NCBI RefSeq assembly: GCF_001705515.1
Contig: NZ_MDJS01000001.1
Location: 124,001 to 188,000, forward strand
From: Mucilaginibacter sp. PPCGB 2223
GTDB taxonomy: Bacteria > Bacteroidota > Bacteroidia > Sphingobacteriales > Sphingobacteriaceae
Reading direction: 5' to 3'
DNA: 64,000 nt
Shown: piece after piece, positions 1 through 8,086 of the stretch
How positions within the stretch are numbered: position 1 is the stretch's first letter
Layout of the letters: each line of letters opens with the position of its first letter
Translations under genes and position numbers: made by a program
Notes under the pieces: model-generated
What the model saw: only the letters and a program-made list of their open reading frames with translations
Database searches by the model: none
What the model was told of the DNA's origin: nothing

Positions 1-2
1 CG

Positions 3-362
3 ACCTCTGCATATCCTTGCAAACCCGAAGAGCTGAACCTGAAAATGATCCCGACCTTAACCGCCAAATATCCCAAAGCGCCTATCGGTTACTCAGGCCA
101 CGAAACCGGCCTGGCCACCACTGTAGCTGCTGCGGCAATAGGGGCAACCTTTGTTGAACGCCATTTTACCTTAGACCGCGCCATGTGGGGATCTGACCAT
201 GCCGCATCGGTTGAACCGGGAGGCTTCCAGCGTTTGGTACGCGATATCCGCGACGTAGAAACCGCCATGGGCGATGGCGTGAAAAAGGTTTACGAATCAG
301 AGATCGGTCCGATGAAACGTTTGAGGGTAAACATTAACCAACCCGAATTAAAAAGTAAATAA
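3..362 (+). CDS. NeuB-like N-acetylneuraminate synthase family protein, 3' part only
   Basis: The reading frame is open from the window edge, so the N-terminus is missing. The visible part starts with a TSAYPCKPEELNLKMI stretch, matching the NeuB motif C-T-S-x-Y-P...E-x-x-N-L-x-x-I, followed by IGYSGHETG and the ERHFTLDR...GSDHAASVEP segment that forms the end of the NeuB TIM barrel. NeuB enzymes condense phosphoenolpyruvate with an N-acyl-amino sugar to make sialic or related nonulosonic acids for surface glycans. The protein stops about 20 residues after the conserved KRLR segment, so it has no C-terminal SAF (antifreeze-like) domain, which most bacterial NeuB proteins have. The family call is good; the exact sugar is unknown. 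Confidence 0.85.
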   Translation, partial: TSAYPCKPEELNLKMIPTLTAKYPKAPIGYSGHETGLATTVAAAAIGATFVERHFTLDRAMWGSDHAASVEPGGFQRLVRDIRDVETAMGDGVKKVYESEIGPMKRLRVNINQPELKSK

Positions 363-377
363 AATAACGATAAGGTA

Positions 378-1343
378 ATGACCGAACAAGAAACATTTAA
401 TCACGTTTCATTAATTACCACCATTATCCTTTTTTGCTGGATAGCCTTTATGATAACGTGGGAGCGCATCTCGCCTTACCGTAAGGGCTTACCTTTTTTC
501 AGAGAGGGTTTTTGGGTCGACCTGGTTTGGTATACCCTGATACAGAGCTATTTTTTAAAGATATTGATCTTTGATTATATTATTGCTCCGATTGAAAGTC
601 ATTACAGCTGGAAAGGGATCAGTTTTATGGCCGATTGGCCCTTGTGGGCGCAGGTAGCTTTTTTTGTGGTTACCCACGATCTGTATATCTACCTGTTTCA
701 CCGCTTTCAGCATGCTAACAAGTTTTTTTGGCGTACGCACGAGGCGCACCATTCGGGTAAACAGGTTGATTTTATGGCCGGGTCGCGTTCGCATGCGGTA
801 GAGATCATTATTAACCAGACTATCGAGTTCGGCCCTATTATTTTATTACTTGGCCCATATTCGCCCGTTATCCCGATTAAAGCTATGCTGGATGCCACAC
901 TCGGGATGTTTATCCACGCCAACATCAATGTAAAGCTGGGCAAGCTGAAATACTTTTTGAACAGTCCCGAACTGCACCTTTGGCACCATGCAAACTACCA
1001 GGAAGTTTTTCATGCCAATTTCTCTACCAAATTTGCAATTTGGGATTACCTTTTCGGCACCGTGTATTTTCCAGATCATAAGCCAGGCGATAAACCAGAA
1101 AATTGGGGGCTGTATTACGACTACCCTAAGGACTATTTTGCACAACACGCGTTTTCTGTAAAACGTTTCGACGAGCGGCAACTGGTGGCTAAATATAAAT
1201 GGCTTGCCTGGTATTATAACCTGCGCCCCGGCTTTATCCAATGGTTTAAAAAAACATTCCTTTCAAAACCATTACCGGTTAATGATGTTAACCTTTCTGA
1301 AGAAAAAGAGGTTAGCGTGAAGCCCGAGCTTTTAGATGTTTAA
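378..1343 (+). CDS. sterol desaturase / fatty acid hydroxylase family membrane protein
   Basis: A 321-residue integral membrane protein of the FA_hydroxylase superfamily. The histidine clusters that bind the di-iron centre are visible: HDLYIYLFHR with a following H (about residues 105-118), HEAHHS, and HLWHHANYQE near residue 205. Hydrophobic stretches before and between them fit four to six membrane segments. Members hydroxylate or desaturate lipids, sterols or carotenoids; the sequence does not show which. It starts 15 bases after the NeuB-like stop on the same strand, so the two may be co-transcribed, though no functional link is obvious. Confidence 0.85.
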   Translation: MTEQETFNHVSLITTIILFCWIAFMITWERISPYRKGLPFFREGFWVDLVWYTLIQSYFLKILIFDYIIAPIESHYSWKGISFMADWPLWAQVAFFVVTHDLYIYLFHRFQHANKFFWRTHEAHHSGKQVDFMAGSRSHAVEIIINQTIEFGPIILLLGPYSPVIPIKAMLDATLGMFIHANINVKLGKLKYFLNSPELHLWHHANYQEVFHANFSTKFAIWDYLFGTVYFPDHKPGDKPENWGLYYDYPKDYFAQHAFSVKRFDERQLVAKYKWLAWYYNLRPGFIQWFKKTFLSKPLPVNDVNLSEEKEVSVKPELLDV

Positions 1344-1400
1344 ATATTTAGTATCTTGGTAGCTTTTATTAACCCATTTATTAACTAATATCTACACATA

Positions 1401-1787
1401 TTGCGCTGGTTATATCTATTTATTGCTTCGCTATTTGAAGCGCTCTGGACCTACTCGGTTAAATATTTAAGTGTTGCCGGACTAAAAACCTTACGTTGGG
1501 ATAATTTCTACAGGATGGATGGTGCTTTACCGGCTCTGTTACCCTTAATTGGCTATATCGCATTCGGCGTAGGTAATATCATTTTCTTTTCGATGTCGCT
1601 AAAGTCGCTCACCAACGCGACAGCCTATTCCGTCTGGACGGCAATGACCATCGTAGTTTTGAAACTAATCGAATTGCTTTATTTTAAACAAAAAATATCT
1701 GTAGCCGAGTTTGGCTTTATCCTGATGATCATCATCGGTATTGTGGGCCTGAAGTTTGTTGCCGCACCCGAGAAGGTAACGCCGTGA
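1401..1787 (+). CDS. small multidrug resistance (SMR)-like four-helix membrane protein
   Basis: 128 residues with four hydrophobic helices. Glu13 in the first helix (LFEALWTY) is in the position of EmrE Glu14, which carries the proton and substrate. The ATAYSVWTAM segment matches the A-Y-A-x-W-x-G-x-G motif of helix 3, including the conserved Trp, and the last helix carries the I-I-I-G-I-V-G-L-K pattern. SMR proteins export cationic drugs or guanidinium compounds as antiparallel dimers. It is slightly longer than EmrE because of an extra loop around residues 30-45. The start is TTG at 1401, as no ATG lies upstream in frame. A divergent DMT-type membrane protein is the alternative. Confidence 0.65.
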   Translation: MRWLYLFIASLFEALWTYSVKYLSVAGLKTLRWDNFYRMDGALPALLPLIGYIAFGVGNIIFFSMSLKSLTNATAYSVWTAMTIVVLKLIELLYFKQKISVAEFGFILMIIIGIVGLKFVAAPEKVTP

Positions 1788-1791
1788 AATA

Positions 1792-1869
1792 GCCCACCCA
1801 ACCGGGAGGGAAAGTTTTAGAGAAGTTGTTAAGAGTCTCTACTTTCGGTGGGGGGAATTTTAGAGGGGA
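1792..1869. repeat. GC-rich paired repeat (G1), intergenic
   Basis: The left part (GCCCACCCAACCGGGAGGG) and right part (GTGGGGGGAATTTTAGAGGGG) resemble the two arms of the repeat at 48904-48989: both loci carry CCCACCCAACC on one side and TTTAGAGGGG on the other. It lies between convergent genes, from just after the SMR-like stop to just before the DUF4337 stop. The arms could pair as a hairpin in transcripts from either side. Confidence 0.55.
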
Positions 1870-1873
1870 CTAA

Positions 1874-2422
1874 CTACCCTAACACCTCCATAATAAAAAA
1901 GTACGCTGCAAAAGCCGCAAAACCCAAACTCACAAACCAGAATAGCCGCTTTTTAACCAGTATAGCTATAGCCGATATCGCTATAGATATCTGGAAAAGG
2001 GTTACCGAGCGTGCCAGTATATCATGCCCTTCCAGATGTTTGTGCGATTCTTCCTGCGCAGCTTCTGCTTCTGCCTTTATGTGTTTTTGTTCTTCTTTAT
2101 TTTCCTTGATTTTATTTACATCGGCAGTATCGGGTTGCTTGCCCATGGCTTTAAGTACTTTCCCTTCGGAGATAAGGACATCGGTTTTGATTCCTTTGGC
2201 CTGGTAATATGCCCATTGGTCGCTGGCGTGTAGTTGTTTTATCATTGCTTCGTCCGAATGATAAGCAGCCAGCAAGCCGGTTATGGCCGATAGTACAGCG
2301 ATAATAGCCGTGGTGAGCGCAACGAATATTACCCATTTGTCTTTACCTTCAGATTGCGCATGGTGCGCACCTTCGTGTATATGCTCGTGCAGTGATTCGG
2401 TAGGGTCTTCTATTTCTTCCAT
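1874..2422 (-). CDS. DUF4337 family membrane protein
   Basis: 182 residues. The N-terminus is His/Glu-rich (HEHIHEGAHHAQSEGKDKW), then a hydrophobic helix at about 30-52 (FVALTTAIIAVLSAITGLLAA), an Ala/Glu/Lys-rich amphipathic middle likely to be coiled coil (about 100-130), and two hydrophobic helices at the C-terminus. The segment after the first helix (W-A-Y-Y-Q-A-K-G-I-K) matches DUF4337 proteins. No function is established. It is transcribed alone on the minus strand, opposite to its neighbour. Confidence 0.75.
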   Translation of the reverse strand: MEEIEDPTESLHEHIHEGAHHAQSEGKDKWVIFVALTTAIIAVLSAITGLLAAYHSDEAMIKQLHASDQWAYYQAKGIKTDVLISEGKVLKAMGKQPDTADVNKIKENKEEQKHIKAEAEAAQEESHKHLEGHDILARSVTLFQISIAISAIAILVKKRLFWFVSLGFAAFAAYFFIMEVLG

Positions 2423-2628
2423 GTTATTTATTTTCTTTTATGGGAAATTATTCCCCTTTTAGTAAATTTTTTACACAGTTTGTGTAAGTTGATATGCTTT
2501 AATCTTTATTAGAACGATCCTTTTTAGCCAAAACAAGCTATTAAACCTCTAACAGTCACTTTGGCAAAATTATTGAACAGGTATTGATACCTAATTTAAT
2601 TTAAACTATTCATTAATTCTTAAACAAA

Positions 2629-2727
2629 ATGAACACCACAATTTTAGTAATCGGTTTTGTCGGCCAGTTTTTGCCTTTAGGCTTAATTGCGTTTGCCTTT
2701 ATAAGCGGTAAGGTTCATCTTAATTAA
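2629..2727 (+). CDS. possible 32-residue single-span membrane peptide
   Basis: ATG at 2629 opens a 32-codon frame ending in TAA. It encodes one hydrophobic helix (MNTTILVIGFVGQFLPLGL then IAFAFISGKVHLN) with a short polar tail. Similar about 30-residue peptides occur as unannotated small membrane proteins, but I cannot assign one. The hydrophobic pattern and the free-standing position with a hairpin 50 bases downstream support it; the short length means chance is possible. Confidence 0.4.
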   Translation: MNTTILVIGFVGQFLPLGLIAFAFISGKVHLN

Positions 2728-2775
2728 CAGAGGGCTTTAATATGATCTGATTTTTACAACGGTTTTCCCTTAATC

Positions 2776-2805
2776 AAAACCTGCTCTAAACCGGCAGGTT
2801 TTTTT
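2776..2805 (-). terminator. hairpin terminator after tsaB, possibly bidirectional
   Basis: AAAACCTGC (2776-2784) pairs with GCAGGTTTT (2794-2802). It lies just beyond the tsaB stop on the minus strand, and T-runs flank it on both strands, so it could also end transcripts of the small plus-strand frame at 2629. Confidence 0.65.
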
Positions 2806-2806
2806 G

Positions 2807-3499
2807 CTATGTTTTTTTTACGCCTGCAATAAAGTCCTTCAGATAATAGGGCTCAAAATAAGCAATATCTTCAAATTGTTGGGCGCTTAATTTTGCCAGG
2901 GCAGGTGTCAGCAGGTCTTTAGCAGAGTTTGAAAAACCCAGGATAAACGTAGCATTCGGCTGATGGCCCAAAGCTTCCCGGCATTTATCTGCGCCATCGC
3001 CAAAAAATATGATTTTGTGATTAATAAGCAGTTCGGCAAAGCTGTTCTCATCAATGATCTCGGCTGCGGTGGGTTTTACCTGTTTGCCTGAATGATCGAA
3101 CAAAGCAGTATAAACTTCCATGCGTCGTGCGTCAATCATCGGGCATAGCAGGGTGTTATTGTCAATATCAACCTCCCCGCGCCCTATCAGGCCATGCGCC
3201 ATTGCATTGAGCGTTTCTATAGCAACCAGGGGCTTATCTAACGAAAAGCCTAAGCCTTTAGCTGTAGATACACCGATGCGCAGGCCGGTGTACGAGCCGG
3301 GCCCACTGCTTACTGCAATGGCGCTCAGCTGGCTATAGTGTTTAGCGGTTTCTTTGAAAAGCTCGTCGATATAAATGGTGATCACTTCGGCGTGTACGTT
3401 GCGCTGGTTGATTTCGCGTAATCCGATGATCTTCCCGGTATTTGCCAAAGCTACGGAGCAGGATGTGGTAGCAGTTTCTATTAGTAGTATTAAGCTCAT
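2807..3499 (-). CDS. tsaB: tRNA threonylcarbamoyladenosine biosynthesis protein TsaB
   Basis: 230 residues. The start is the ATG at 3499 (MSLILLIETATTSCSVAL); an upstream in-frame extension to 3571 would be translated yidD sequence and has no family match. The N-terminus has the actin-like ASKHA phosphate-1 motif, and SSGPGSYTGLRIGVSTAKGL is the TsaB signature. TsaB is the inactive paralogue that scaffolds TsaD and TsaE in making t6A37 on ANN-decoding tRNAs. It lies 2 bases after yidD and is the last gene of an rpmH-rnpA-yidD-tsaB run on the minus strand. Confidence 0.93.
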   Translation of the reverse strand: MSLILLIETATTSCSVALANTGKIIGLREINQRNVHAEVITIYIDELFKETAKHYSQLSAIAVSSGPGSYTGLRIGVSTAKGLGFSLDKPLVAIETLNAMAHGLIGRGEVDIDNNTLLCPMIDARRMEVYTALFDHSGKQVKPTAAEIIDENSFAELLINHKIIFFGDGADKCREALGHQPNATFILGFSNSAKDLLTPALAKLSAQQFEDIAYFEPYYLKDFIAGVKKT

Positions 3500-3501
3500 G
3501 T

Positions 3502-3744
3502 TTATGGTACAGGATCGTGGCCGTGCCCGCCCCAGGGGTTGCAGCGGCCAATGCGTTTCAAAGTTAACCATCCGCCTTTAAAGGCGCCATATTTTTTTAT
3601 CGCTTCAACCCCGTATTGCGAGCAGGTGGGTGTGTAACGGCATTGTGCGCCCAACAGTGGCGATAACAAATTTTGATAGACTTTAATGAGTAAAACAAAC
3701 AGGCCGCCAAGCAGGGTCTTTAATATGTTGACGAAGTGCTTCAT
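3502..3744 (-). CDS. yidD: membrane protein insertion efficiency factor YidD
   Basis: 80 residues from the ATG at 3744 (MKHFVNILK); this ATG overlaps the rnpA stop as ATGA, the usual coupling of these genes. The core Y-Q-x-x-L-S-P-L-L-G...[10 protein letters not shown]...A-I-x-K-Y-G...RI-x-R-C-N-P-W is the YidD family signature with its three conserved cysteines. YidD is a small inner-membrane-associated protein that helps YidC insert membrane proteins. Here yidC does not follow; tsaB does. Confidence 0.93.
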   Translation of the reverse strand: MKHFVNILKTLLGGLFVLLIKVYQNLLSPLLGAQCRYTPTCSQYGVEAIKKYGAFKGGWLTLKRIGRCNPWGGHGHDPVP

Positions 3745-4118
3745 ACGATCATGCTGCAAAGCTGGATAAGTGCTTTCTGCATTTTTTTATCAATTACGGA
3801 GTAATCTTCAATCTCCTTGCCAATGTAGGCTATAGATAAAACAATGGTTTTATCTGCTGTAACTAAATGATCATAAAGTAACCGTTGTTTGCTCAGGCGG
3901 TAAGCTTCACGCATACGGCGTTTGATGAGGTTACGATCCACGGCGCGTTTATAGCGTTTTTTGGCTACAGAGAAGAGCGTCTGAGCTGGTACTTTACCTG
4001 GAGCAATAATATTGAAGGAAACCTTAAAGGGATAACACAAAAAGGAAGAACCGTTTTGAAAAAGCTCATCGATGAGCCTTTTATTACATAACCGTTCTTC
4101 CTTTTTTAATGTATACAT
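3741..4118 (-). CDS. rnpA: ribonuclease P protein component
   Basis: 125 residues. The RnpA signature is [14 protein letters not shown] (about residues 62-75), the basic RNR helix that contacts the M1 RNA; the preceding [15 protein letters not shown] is also typical. It binds RNase P RNA and helps 5' maturation of tRNAs. It follows rpmH on the minus strand with a gap of about 95 bases and overlaps yidD by 4 bases. Confidence 0.93.
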   Translation of the reverse strand: MYTLKKEERLCNKRLIDELFQNGSSFLCYPFKVSFNIIAPGKVPAQTLFSVAKKRYKRAVDRNLIKRRMREAYRLSKQRLLYDHLVTADKTIVLSIAYIGKEIEDYSVIDKKMQKALIQLCSMIV

Positions 4119-4212
4119 ACGATCGCATTGAACCGAAGCAGATCAGTTGTTGATCAGATCGGATGGGGCAGGCCCGCATCAGTTCCGCCAACGGGAACAG
4201 CGATCGGGGATA

Positions 4213-4371
4213 TTAGGCTTTGTGACGACGCTCGTCTGATACGGTCAGTCTTTTTCTGCCTTTAGCTCTTCTTGAAGCTAAAACCCTTCTGCCATTAGCA
4301 GATGACATACGTTCGCGGAATCCGTGTTTATTTCTTCTTTTACGCTGAGAAGGCTGAAACGTTCTTTTCAT
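4213..4371 (-). CDS. rpmH: 50S ribosomal protein L34
   Basis: 52 residues, [20 protein letters not shown] at the start, then [25 protein letters not shown] further on, with the universal L34 pattern K-R-T-x-Q-P-S...R-K-x-H-G-F-R-x-R-M. The C-terminal tail (DERRHKA) is a few residues longer than in E. coli L34. The gene is first in the rpmH-rnpA-yidD-tsaB run and has a canonical Bacteroidota promoter 40-70 bases upstream. Confidence 0.96.
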   Translation of the reverse strand: MKRTFQPSQRKRRNKHGFRERMSSANGRRVLASRRAKGRKRLTVSDERRHKA

Positions 4372-4410
4372 GACTATTTACTTATATTCGCTGTTTTAAA
4401 AACAAGAGCG

Positions 4411-4441
4411 CAAATATAGCGTACTTTTTCTATATTTCAAA
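4411..4441 (-). promoter_or_regulatory. Bacteroidota promoter of rpmH
   Basis: On the minus strand TTTG (4438-4441) is followed after exactly 19 bases by TATATTTG (4411-4418), matching the TTTG-N17-23-TAnnTTTG consensus of the Bacteroidota housekeeping sigma factor. The predicted transcript starts about 30 bases before the rpmH ATG. Confidence 0.8.
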
Positions 4442-4507
4442 CGGCGTTTGTAAAAATACTTTAATTATTTTCAACAACCAATATATCCCTTCGTACGTAC
4501 TACCTAT

Positions 4508-5380
4508 ATGAAATCTATCCTCTTTGTCACCCTGCTCTTAGCCTCTTTTGTCGCCTTTGGCCAAAACAACATGGATAAACACTTTCGTGTTTACAGCACG
4601 GTGCAGGGTAAGGAGATTTCGCTCGATGATATCGTTGAAGATGCCGCCAAAGCCAACGTGTTGTTTTTTGGCGAAGAGCATACCGACTCGGTAGCGCACT
4701 ATGTAGAATTTACGCTCCTGAAAAAGCTACTGATCAGGTATCCCGGAAAGGTAGCGCTCTCGATGGAAATGTTTGAGACCGATACACAGCCTGTACTAAA
4801 TGAATACCTTCGCGGACTGATACGCGAACGCAACTTTTTGATCGATTGCCGCGCCTGGAGCAACTATAAGGATTACCGCCCGATGGTGGAGATGGCCAAA
4901 GCCAACAATATGGACGTGATTGCCGCCAATGCGCCTGCGCGTTATATCAACATGGTGAGCCGTATGGGCTTAAGCAGCTTGAACAGGCTCGACGCTTCCG
5001 GTCAGTCGCACCTGCCGCCGCTGCCTATCGATACGGCTACCGGCAGATATTACGAAAAATTTTTAAAGATCATGGGCGGGCATACCGATGCGGGAGGTTT
5101 AAAAGTTTACCAGTCGCAAAACCTATGGGATGCTACCATGGCCTGGGCGATATCGCAATACCTCGAAAATCATAAAAACATGCACGTGTTCAACGTGAAC
5201 GGTGGCTTCCATAGCGAAGAGAAGCTGGGTATTATGGCGCAGCTATCTAAATACGATAGTAAGATAAAAATGCTCAACATCGCTTCGGTATCCGGAAACG
5301 ACCTTACCAAACCCGGCTTTGCCTTTTACAATAAACTGGGCGATTATGTGGTGCTGACGGATACAAAAACCGAAAAATGA
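4508..5380 (+). CDS. ChaN-family (haem-binding uptake, Tiki-like) periplasmic protein
   Basis: 290 residues with a cleavable signal peptide (MKSILFVTLLLASFVAFGQ). The mature part has the ChaN/DUF399 hallmarks: VLFFGEEHTDSVAHY near the start, LSMEMFETDTQPVLNEYL, ANAPARYINMV in the middle, WDATMAWAI, and NGGFHSEEKLG near the end, with the conserved Glu/His pairs. ChaN of Campylobacter binds haem in a dimer; related TIKI/EreA-like domains are metal-dependent hydrolases. Which applies here is open. It stands alone, and its stop codon abuts the stop of the convergent gene. Confidence 0.8.
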   Translation: MKSILFVTLLLASFVAFGQNNMDKHFRVYSTVQGKEISLDDIVEDAAKANVLFFGEEHTDSVAHYVEFTLLKKLLIRYPGKVALSMEMFETDTQPVLNEYLRGLIRERNFLIDCRAWSNYKDYRPMVEMAKANNMDVIAANAPARYINMVSRMGLSSLNRLDASGQSHLPPLPIDTATGRYYEKFLKIMGGHTDAGGLKVYQSQNLWDATMAWAISQYLENHKNMHVFNVNGGFHSEEKLGIMAQLSKYDSKIKMLNIASVSGNDLTKPGFAFYNKLGDYVVLTDTKTEK

Positions 5381-5776
5381 TCACTCACCAGCCCGCTTAT
5401 AATCTTTACCGTTCACGCGGCGACCTATCAGATCGTATACCGAATGATCCCTCGACGAAAGCCTGAGTATCACTGTATCCCCAATATGGAAGTGCTGTTC
5501 ATAATCGTCAATTTGAGCCTGATAAGTAATGTTGTAAAGCTGATACACAAAGTCATCACAATTGCCATTCATCCTTGACCTGGATGTATGATTACCGATC
5601 ATACGGGCATATACAACAACTCCGTATTGCCGAAGTTCATTATTTTGGTATCTGCTTTGTATCATCCCGTATATCACAACCACCGAACAAATGGCGGCAA
5701 TATAGATCCATTTGCCTAATCCGCCATTATTATCAAACCAGGTATATATTTTAGATGGCTTTTTGTTCAGTATCAC
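5381..5776 (-). CDS. uncharacterised single-span membrane protein
   Basis: 131 residues that I do not recognise. There is one membrane helix at about residues 22-40 (KWIYIAAICSVVVIYGM), then a domain with YGVVVYARMIGNH, a VYQLYNITYQAQ segment and HIGDTVILRLSSRDHSVYDLIG. The Y-G-x-x-V-x-A-x...G-D-x-V-x-x-x-Y-x-x pattern resembles DUF3592-like extracytoplasmic beta domains, which is only a suggestion. It overlaps the mscL stop by 4 bases on the same strand, so the two are translationally coupled. Confidence 0.6.
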   Translation of the reverse strand: MILNKKPSKIYTWFDNNGGLGKWIYIAAICSVVVIYGMIQSRYQNNELRQYGVVVYARMIGNHTSRSRMNGNCDDFVYQLYNITYQAQIDDYEQHFHIGDTVILRLSSRDHSVYDLIGRRVNGKDYKRAGE

Positions 5777-6159
5777 TTTTTCGCCAGCAGGTCGCGTATT
5801 TCGGTCAATAGCACTTCTTCTTTGCTTGGTTCGGGCGGCACGGCAGGGGCGGCTTCTTCCTTGCGTTTCATAGCGTTAAGAGCTTTAATAATAATAAACA
5901 AAGCTACGGCTATAATTGTAAACGAAATGATCTGCGATAGGAAATTACCGTATTTAATTGCCGTTCCCGGTATTACCAGTTCGGTAAGGTTGGTTAAATG
6001 CGCGGCGGTAAGTGCTGGCTTCAGTATGGCCGGAGTGATGATATCATCTACAAGAGAGCTCACTATTTTGGCAAATGCCCCGCCAATCACCACGGCAACT
6101 GCTAAATCAACTACGTTACCTTTAATTGCGAAATCCTTAAACTCTTTAATAAAACCCAT
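5773..6159 (-). CDS. mscL: large-conductance mechanosensitive channel
   Basis: 128 residues, the usual MscL size. GFIKEFKDFAIKGNVVDLAV at the N-terminus and AVVIGGAFAKIVSSLVDDIITP form the N-terminal helix and the glycine-rich pore helix TM1; TM2 is SQIISFTIIAVALFIIIKA, followed by a charged cytoplasmic helix. The homopentameric channel opens in response to membrane tension and releases solutes on hypo-osmotic shock. It is the first gene of a two-gene unit with the membrane protein at 5381-5776. Confidence 0.95.
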   Translation of the reverse strand: MGFIKEFKDFAIKGNVVDLAVAVVIGGAFAKIVSSLVDDIITPAILKPALTAAHLTNLTELVIPGTAIKYGNFLSQIISFTIIAVALFIIIKALNAMKRKEEAAPAVPPEPSKEEVLLTEIRDLLAKK

Positions 6160-6293
6160 AATGCAATACGTTTAGTTGGATTGAAATTTGTAAAAACTAA
6201 TTTACAAATAAACCGAACAATTGATAACCGGTTTTCGTTTATCCATCATAAAAAAATAAAATATACTTATAAGGTAGTGGTGAGCGCCGTTTA

Positions 6294-6324
6294 TTTTTTG
6301 TTAGCGCTAATTAGTGTATTTTTG
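6294..6324 (+). promoter_or_regulatory. promoter of rpoN
   Basis: TTTTTTG (6294-6300) precedes TATTTTTG (6317-6324) by 16 bases, close to the TTTG-N17-23-TAnnTTTG pattern. The -7 box ends 14 bases before the rpoN ATG, so the leader would be very short. Confidence 0.6.
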
Positions 6325-6338
6325 CCTGTCTATTATTT

Positions 6339-7817
6339 ATGTTAAAACAAAATCTACAACAAAAACTCTTACAAAAGCTATCACCGCAGCAGATACAGTT
6401 CATCAAACTGCTGCAGGTGCCTACCGTGTCGTTAGATACGCGAATTAAAGAAGAACTGGAGGAGAACCCGGCGCTCGAAGACATGAGCTTATCGAACATG
6501 AATGAGCCTGATGAGCTTTACCCCGACCGCGACCCCGACGATGATAACTTTAACAGCGACGATAGTGAGCAGGGAGAATTTGATGAATTTAACATAGACG
6601 ATTACCTGCAGGAAGACAATGTGAACGAATACGGTTCGCGGTATGACCAGAACGGCGACGATGACGAAGACCGTAAAGAAATACCGATAGCGGTACAAAG
6701 CTCGTTTTTTGAAAGCTTGCAAAACCAGTTGGATCTGCTGCCTTTATCAGACAAGGATTTCCGCATCGGTCAGCAGATCATCGGTAGTTTGGATGACGAC
6801 GGCTATCTGCGCCGGCCGATCATGTCGATAACCGACGATCTGGCTTTCTCGCAAAACATCATGGCCGAAGACGACGAAGTGGAAGAAATGCTGAGGGTGA
6901 TACAAACGCTCGACCCGCCCGGCGTGGGCGCACGCGATTTGCAGGAATGTTTGCTTATACAACTGCGACGTAAGGACCATAACGACCCGATCATCAAAAA
7001 GGCGATGCTGGTTGTTGAGAACTACCTCGATGAGTTTACCCGTAAGCACTATGATAAGCTGGAAAAATCGCTCAACATGACAAGCGATGAACTGCGCGGC
7101 GTAGTGAACGAGATATTAAAACTAAACCCCAAACCAGGCGACAGCAATGAGGTAAACACCAAACAAATGCAGGTGATCCCCGATTTTCATATCGCCAATA
7201 ACGATGGGGTGCTGATACTGACCCTGAACTCGAAAAATGCGCCCGAATTGCGCGTAAGCCGCTCGTACCAGGATATGTTTGAGCATTACGATAAGGCCGC
7301 ACAGAAAGATAAAAAAATGCGTGAAGCGGTACAGTTTGTAAAGCAAAAGCTCGACTCGGCCAAGTGGTTTATCGATGCTATTAAACAGCGCCAGCAAACT
7401 TTGCTCAAAACGATGAACGCCATTATGCACTATCAGTACGACTTTTTCCTTACGGGAGATGAGCGTAACCTGCGCCCCATGATATTGAAGGATATTGCCG
7501 ATAAGATAGGTATGGATATCTCCACCGTATCGCGTGTAGCTAACTCCAAATACGTGCAAACCGAGTTCGGTACCTTCCTGCTCAAATCCTTTTTCTCCGA
7601 AGCGATCACCACCGAAACAGGCGAAGAAGTATCTAACAAGGAGGTTAAAAAGATCCTCGAAGATTTTATAGGCGCCGAAGACAAGCATCACCCGCTGGCC
7701 GACGAACGCCTCACCGAGATACTGAAAGAAAAAGGCTACAATATTGCCCGCCGCACGGTTGCCAAATACCGCGAACAAATGAATATTCCGGTAGCGAGGT
7801 TGAGGAAGGAGTTGTAA
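6339..7817 (+). CDS. rpoN: RNA polymerase sigma-54 factor
   Basis: 492 residues with the full sigma-54 layout: a Gln/Leu-rich region I (LKQNLQQKLLQKLSPQQIQF, about residues 2-50) that contacts bacterial enhancer-binding proteins, a strongly acidic region II (about 50-125, Asp/Glu runs), the core-binding domain (LDPPGVGARDLQECLL), the HTH segment (STVSRVANSKYVQTEFG), and the RpoN box ARRTVAKYRE close to the C-terminus. It directs RNA polymerase to -24/-12 promoters. No enhancer-binding activator gene lies nearby. Confidence 0.97.
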   Translation: MLKQNLQQKLLQKLSPQQIQFIKLLQVPTVSLDTRIKEELEENPALEDMSLSNMNEPDELYPDRDPDDDNFNSDDSEQGEFDEFNIDDYLQEDNVNEYGSRYDQNGDDDEDRKEIPIAVQSSFFESLQNQLDLLPLSDKDFRIGQQIIGSLDDDGYLRRPIMSITDDLAFSQNIMAEDDEVEEMLRVIQTLDPPGVGARDLQECLLIQLRRKDHNDPIIKKAMLVVENYLDEFTRKHYDKLEKSLNMTSDELRGVVNEILKLNPKPGDSNEVNTKQMQVIPDFHIANNDGVLILTLNSKNAPELRVSRSYQDMFEHYDKAAQKDKKMREAVQFVKQKLDSAKWFIDAIKQRQQTLLKTMNAIMHYQYDFFLTGDERNLRPMILKDIADKIGMDISTVSRVANSKYVQTEFGTFLLKSFFSEAITTETGEEVSNKEVKKILEDFIGAEDKHHPLADERLTEILKEKGYNIARRTVAKYREQMNIPVARLRKEL

Positions 7818-7832
7818 GTATTCCTCCGCCAT

Positions 7833-7889
7833 GTCATTGCGAGGAAGAGCGCGCTGAAAGCAGCGATGACGTGGCAATCTCTTGCAATA
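7833..7889. repeat. REP-like intergenic element
   Basis: It begins GTCATTGCGAGGAAG and ends GTGGCAATCTCTTGCAATA. The pairing of GTCATTGCGAGG with GGCAATCTC-type ends is, from memory, a frequent dispersed intergenic element of Bacteroidota. Only one copy is in this window. Confidence 0.5.
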
Positions 7890-7951
7890 CAGAGCGGCTA
7901 TACAAATCTTTTCAGCTTCATACCACCGCATGCCGTAGCTTTAGTGAATAC

Positions 7952-8086
7952 ATGGGTATTTATGGGTGTTTTTACATGTTTTTCTGTCAAAACCCTCATT
8001 TAAGCCGCGTGCGGCCATTTTTGCCATTTTTCACACCCATAAAACACATGGGTACCGCATGGGTATTAATGGGTATACCCATGTGT
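7952..8086. repeat. cluster of ATGGGTA repeats with a long inverted repeat
   Basis: ATGGGTA/G units start at 7952, 7962, 8048, 8059 and 8069, with reverse-strand copies at 8034-8040 and 8076-8082. ACACATGGGTA (8044-8054) pairs perfectly with TACCCATGTGT (8076-8086). This could be an operator cluster, a structured RNA or a decayed repeat. The neighbouring genes converge on it, so a promoter role is unlikely. Confidence 0.5.

Noticed and set aside
7122..7931. 269-codon minus-strand frame
   Set aside because: It is antisense to rpoN, a strongly conserved gene, and its protein has no domain signature.
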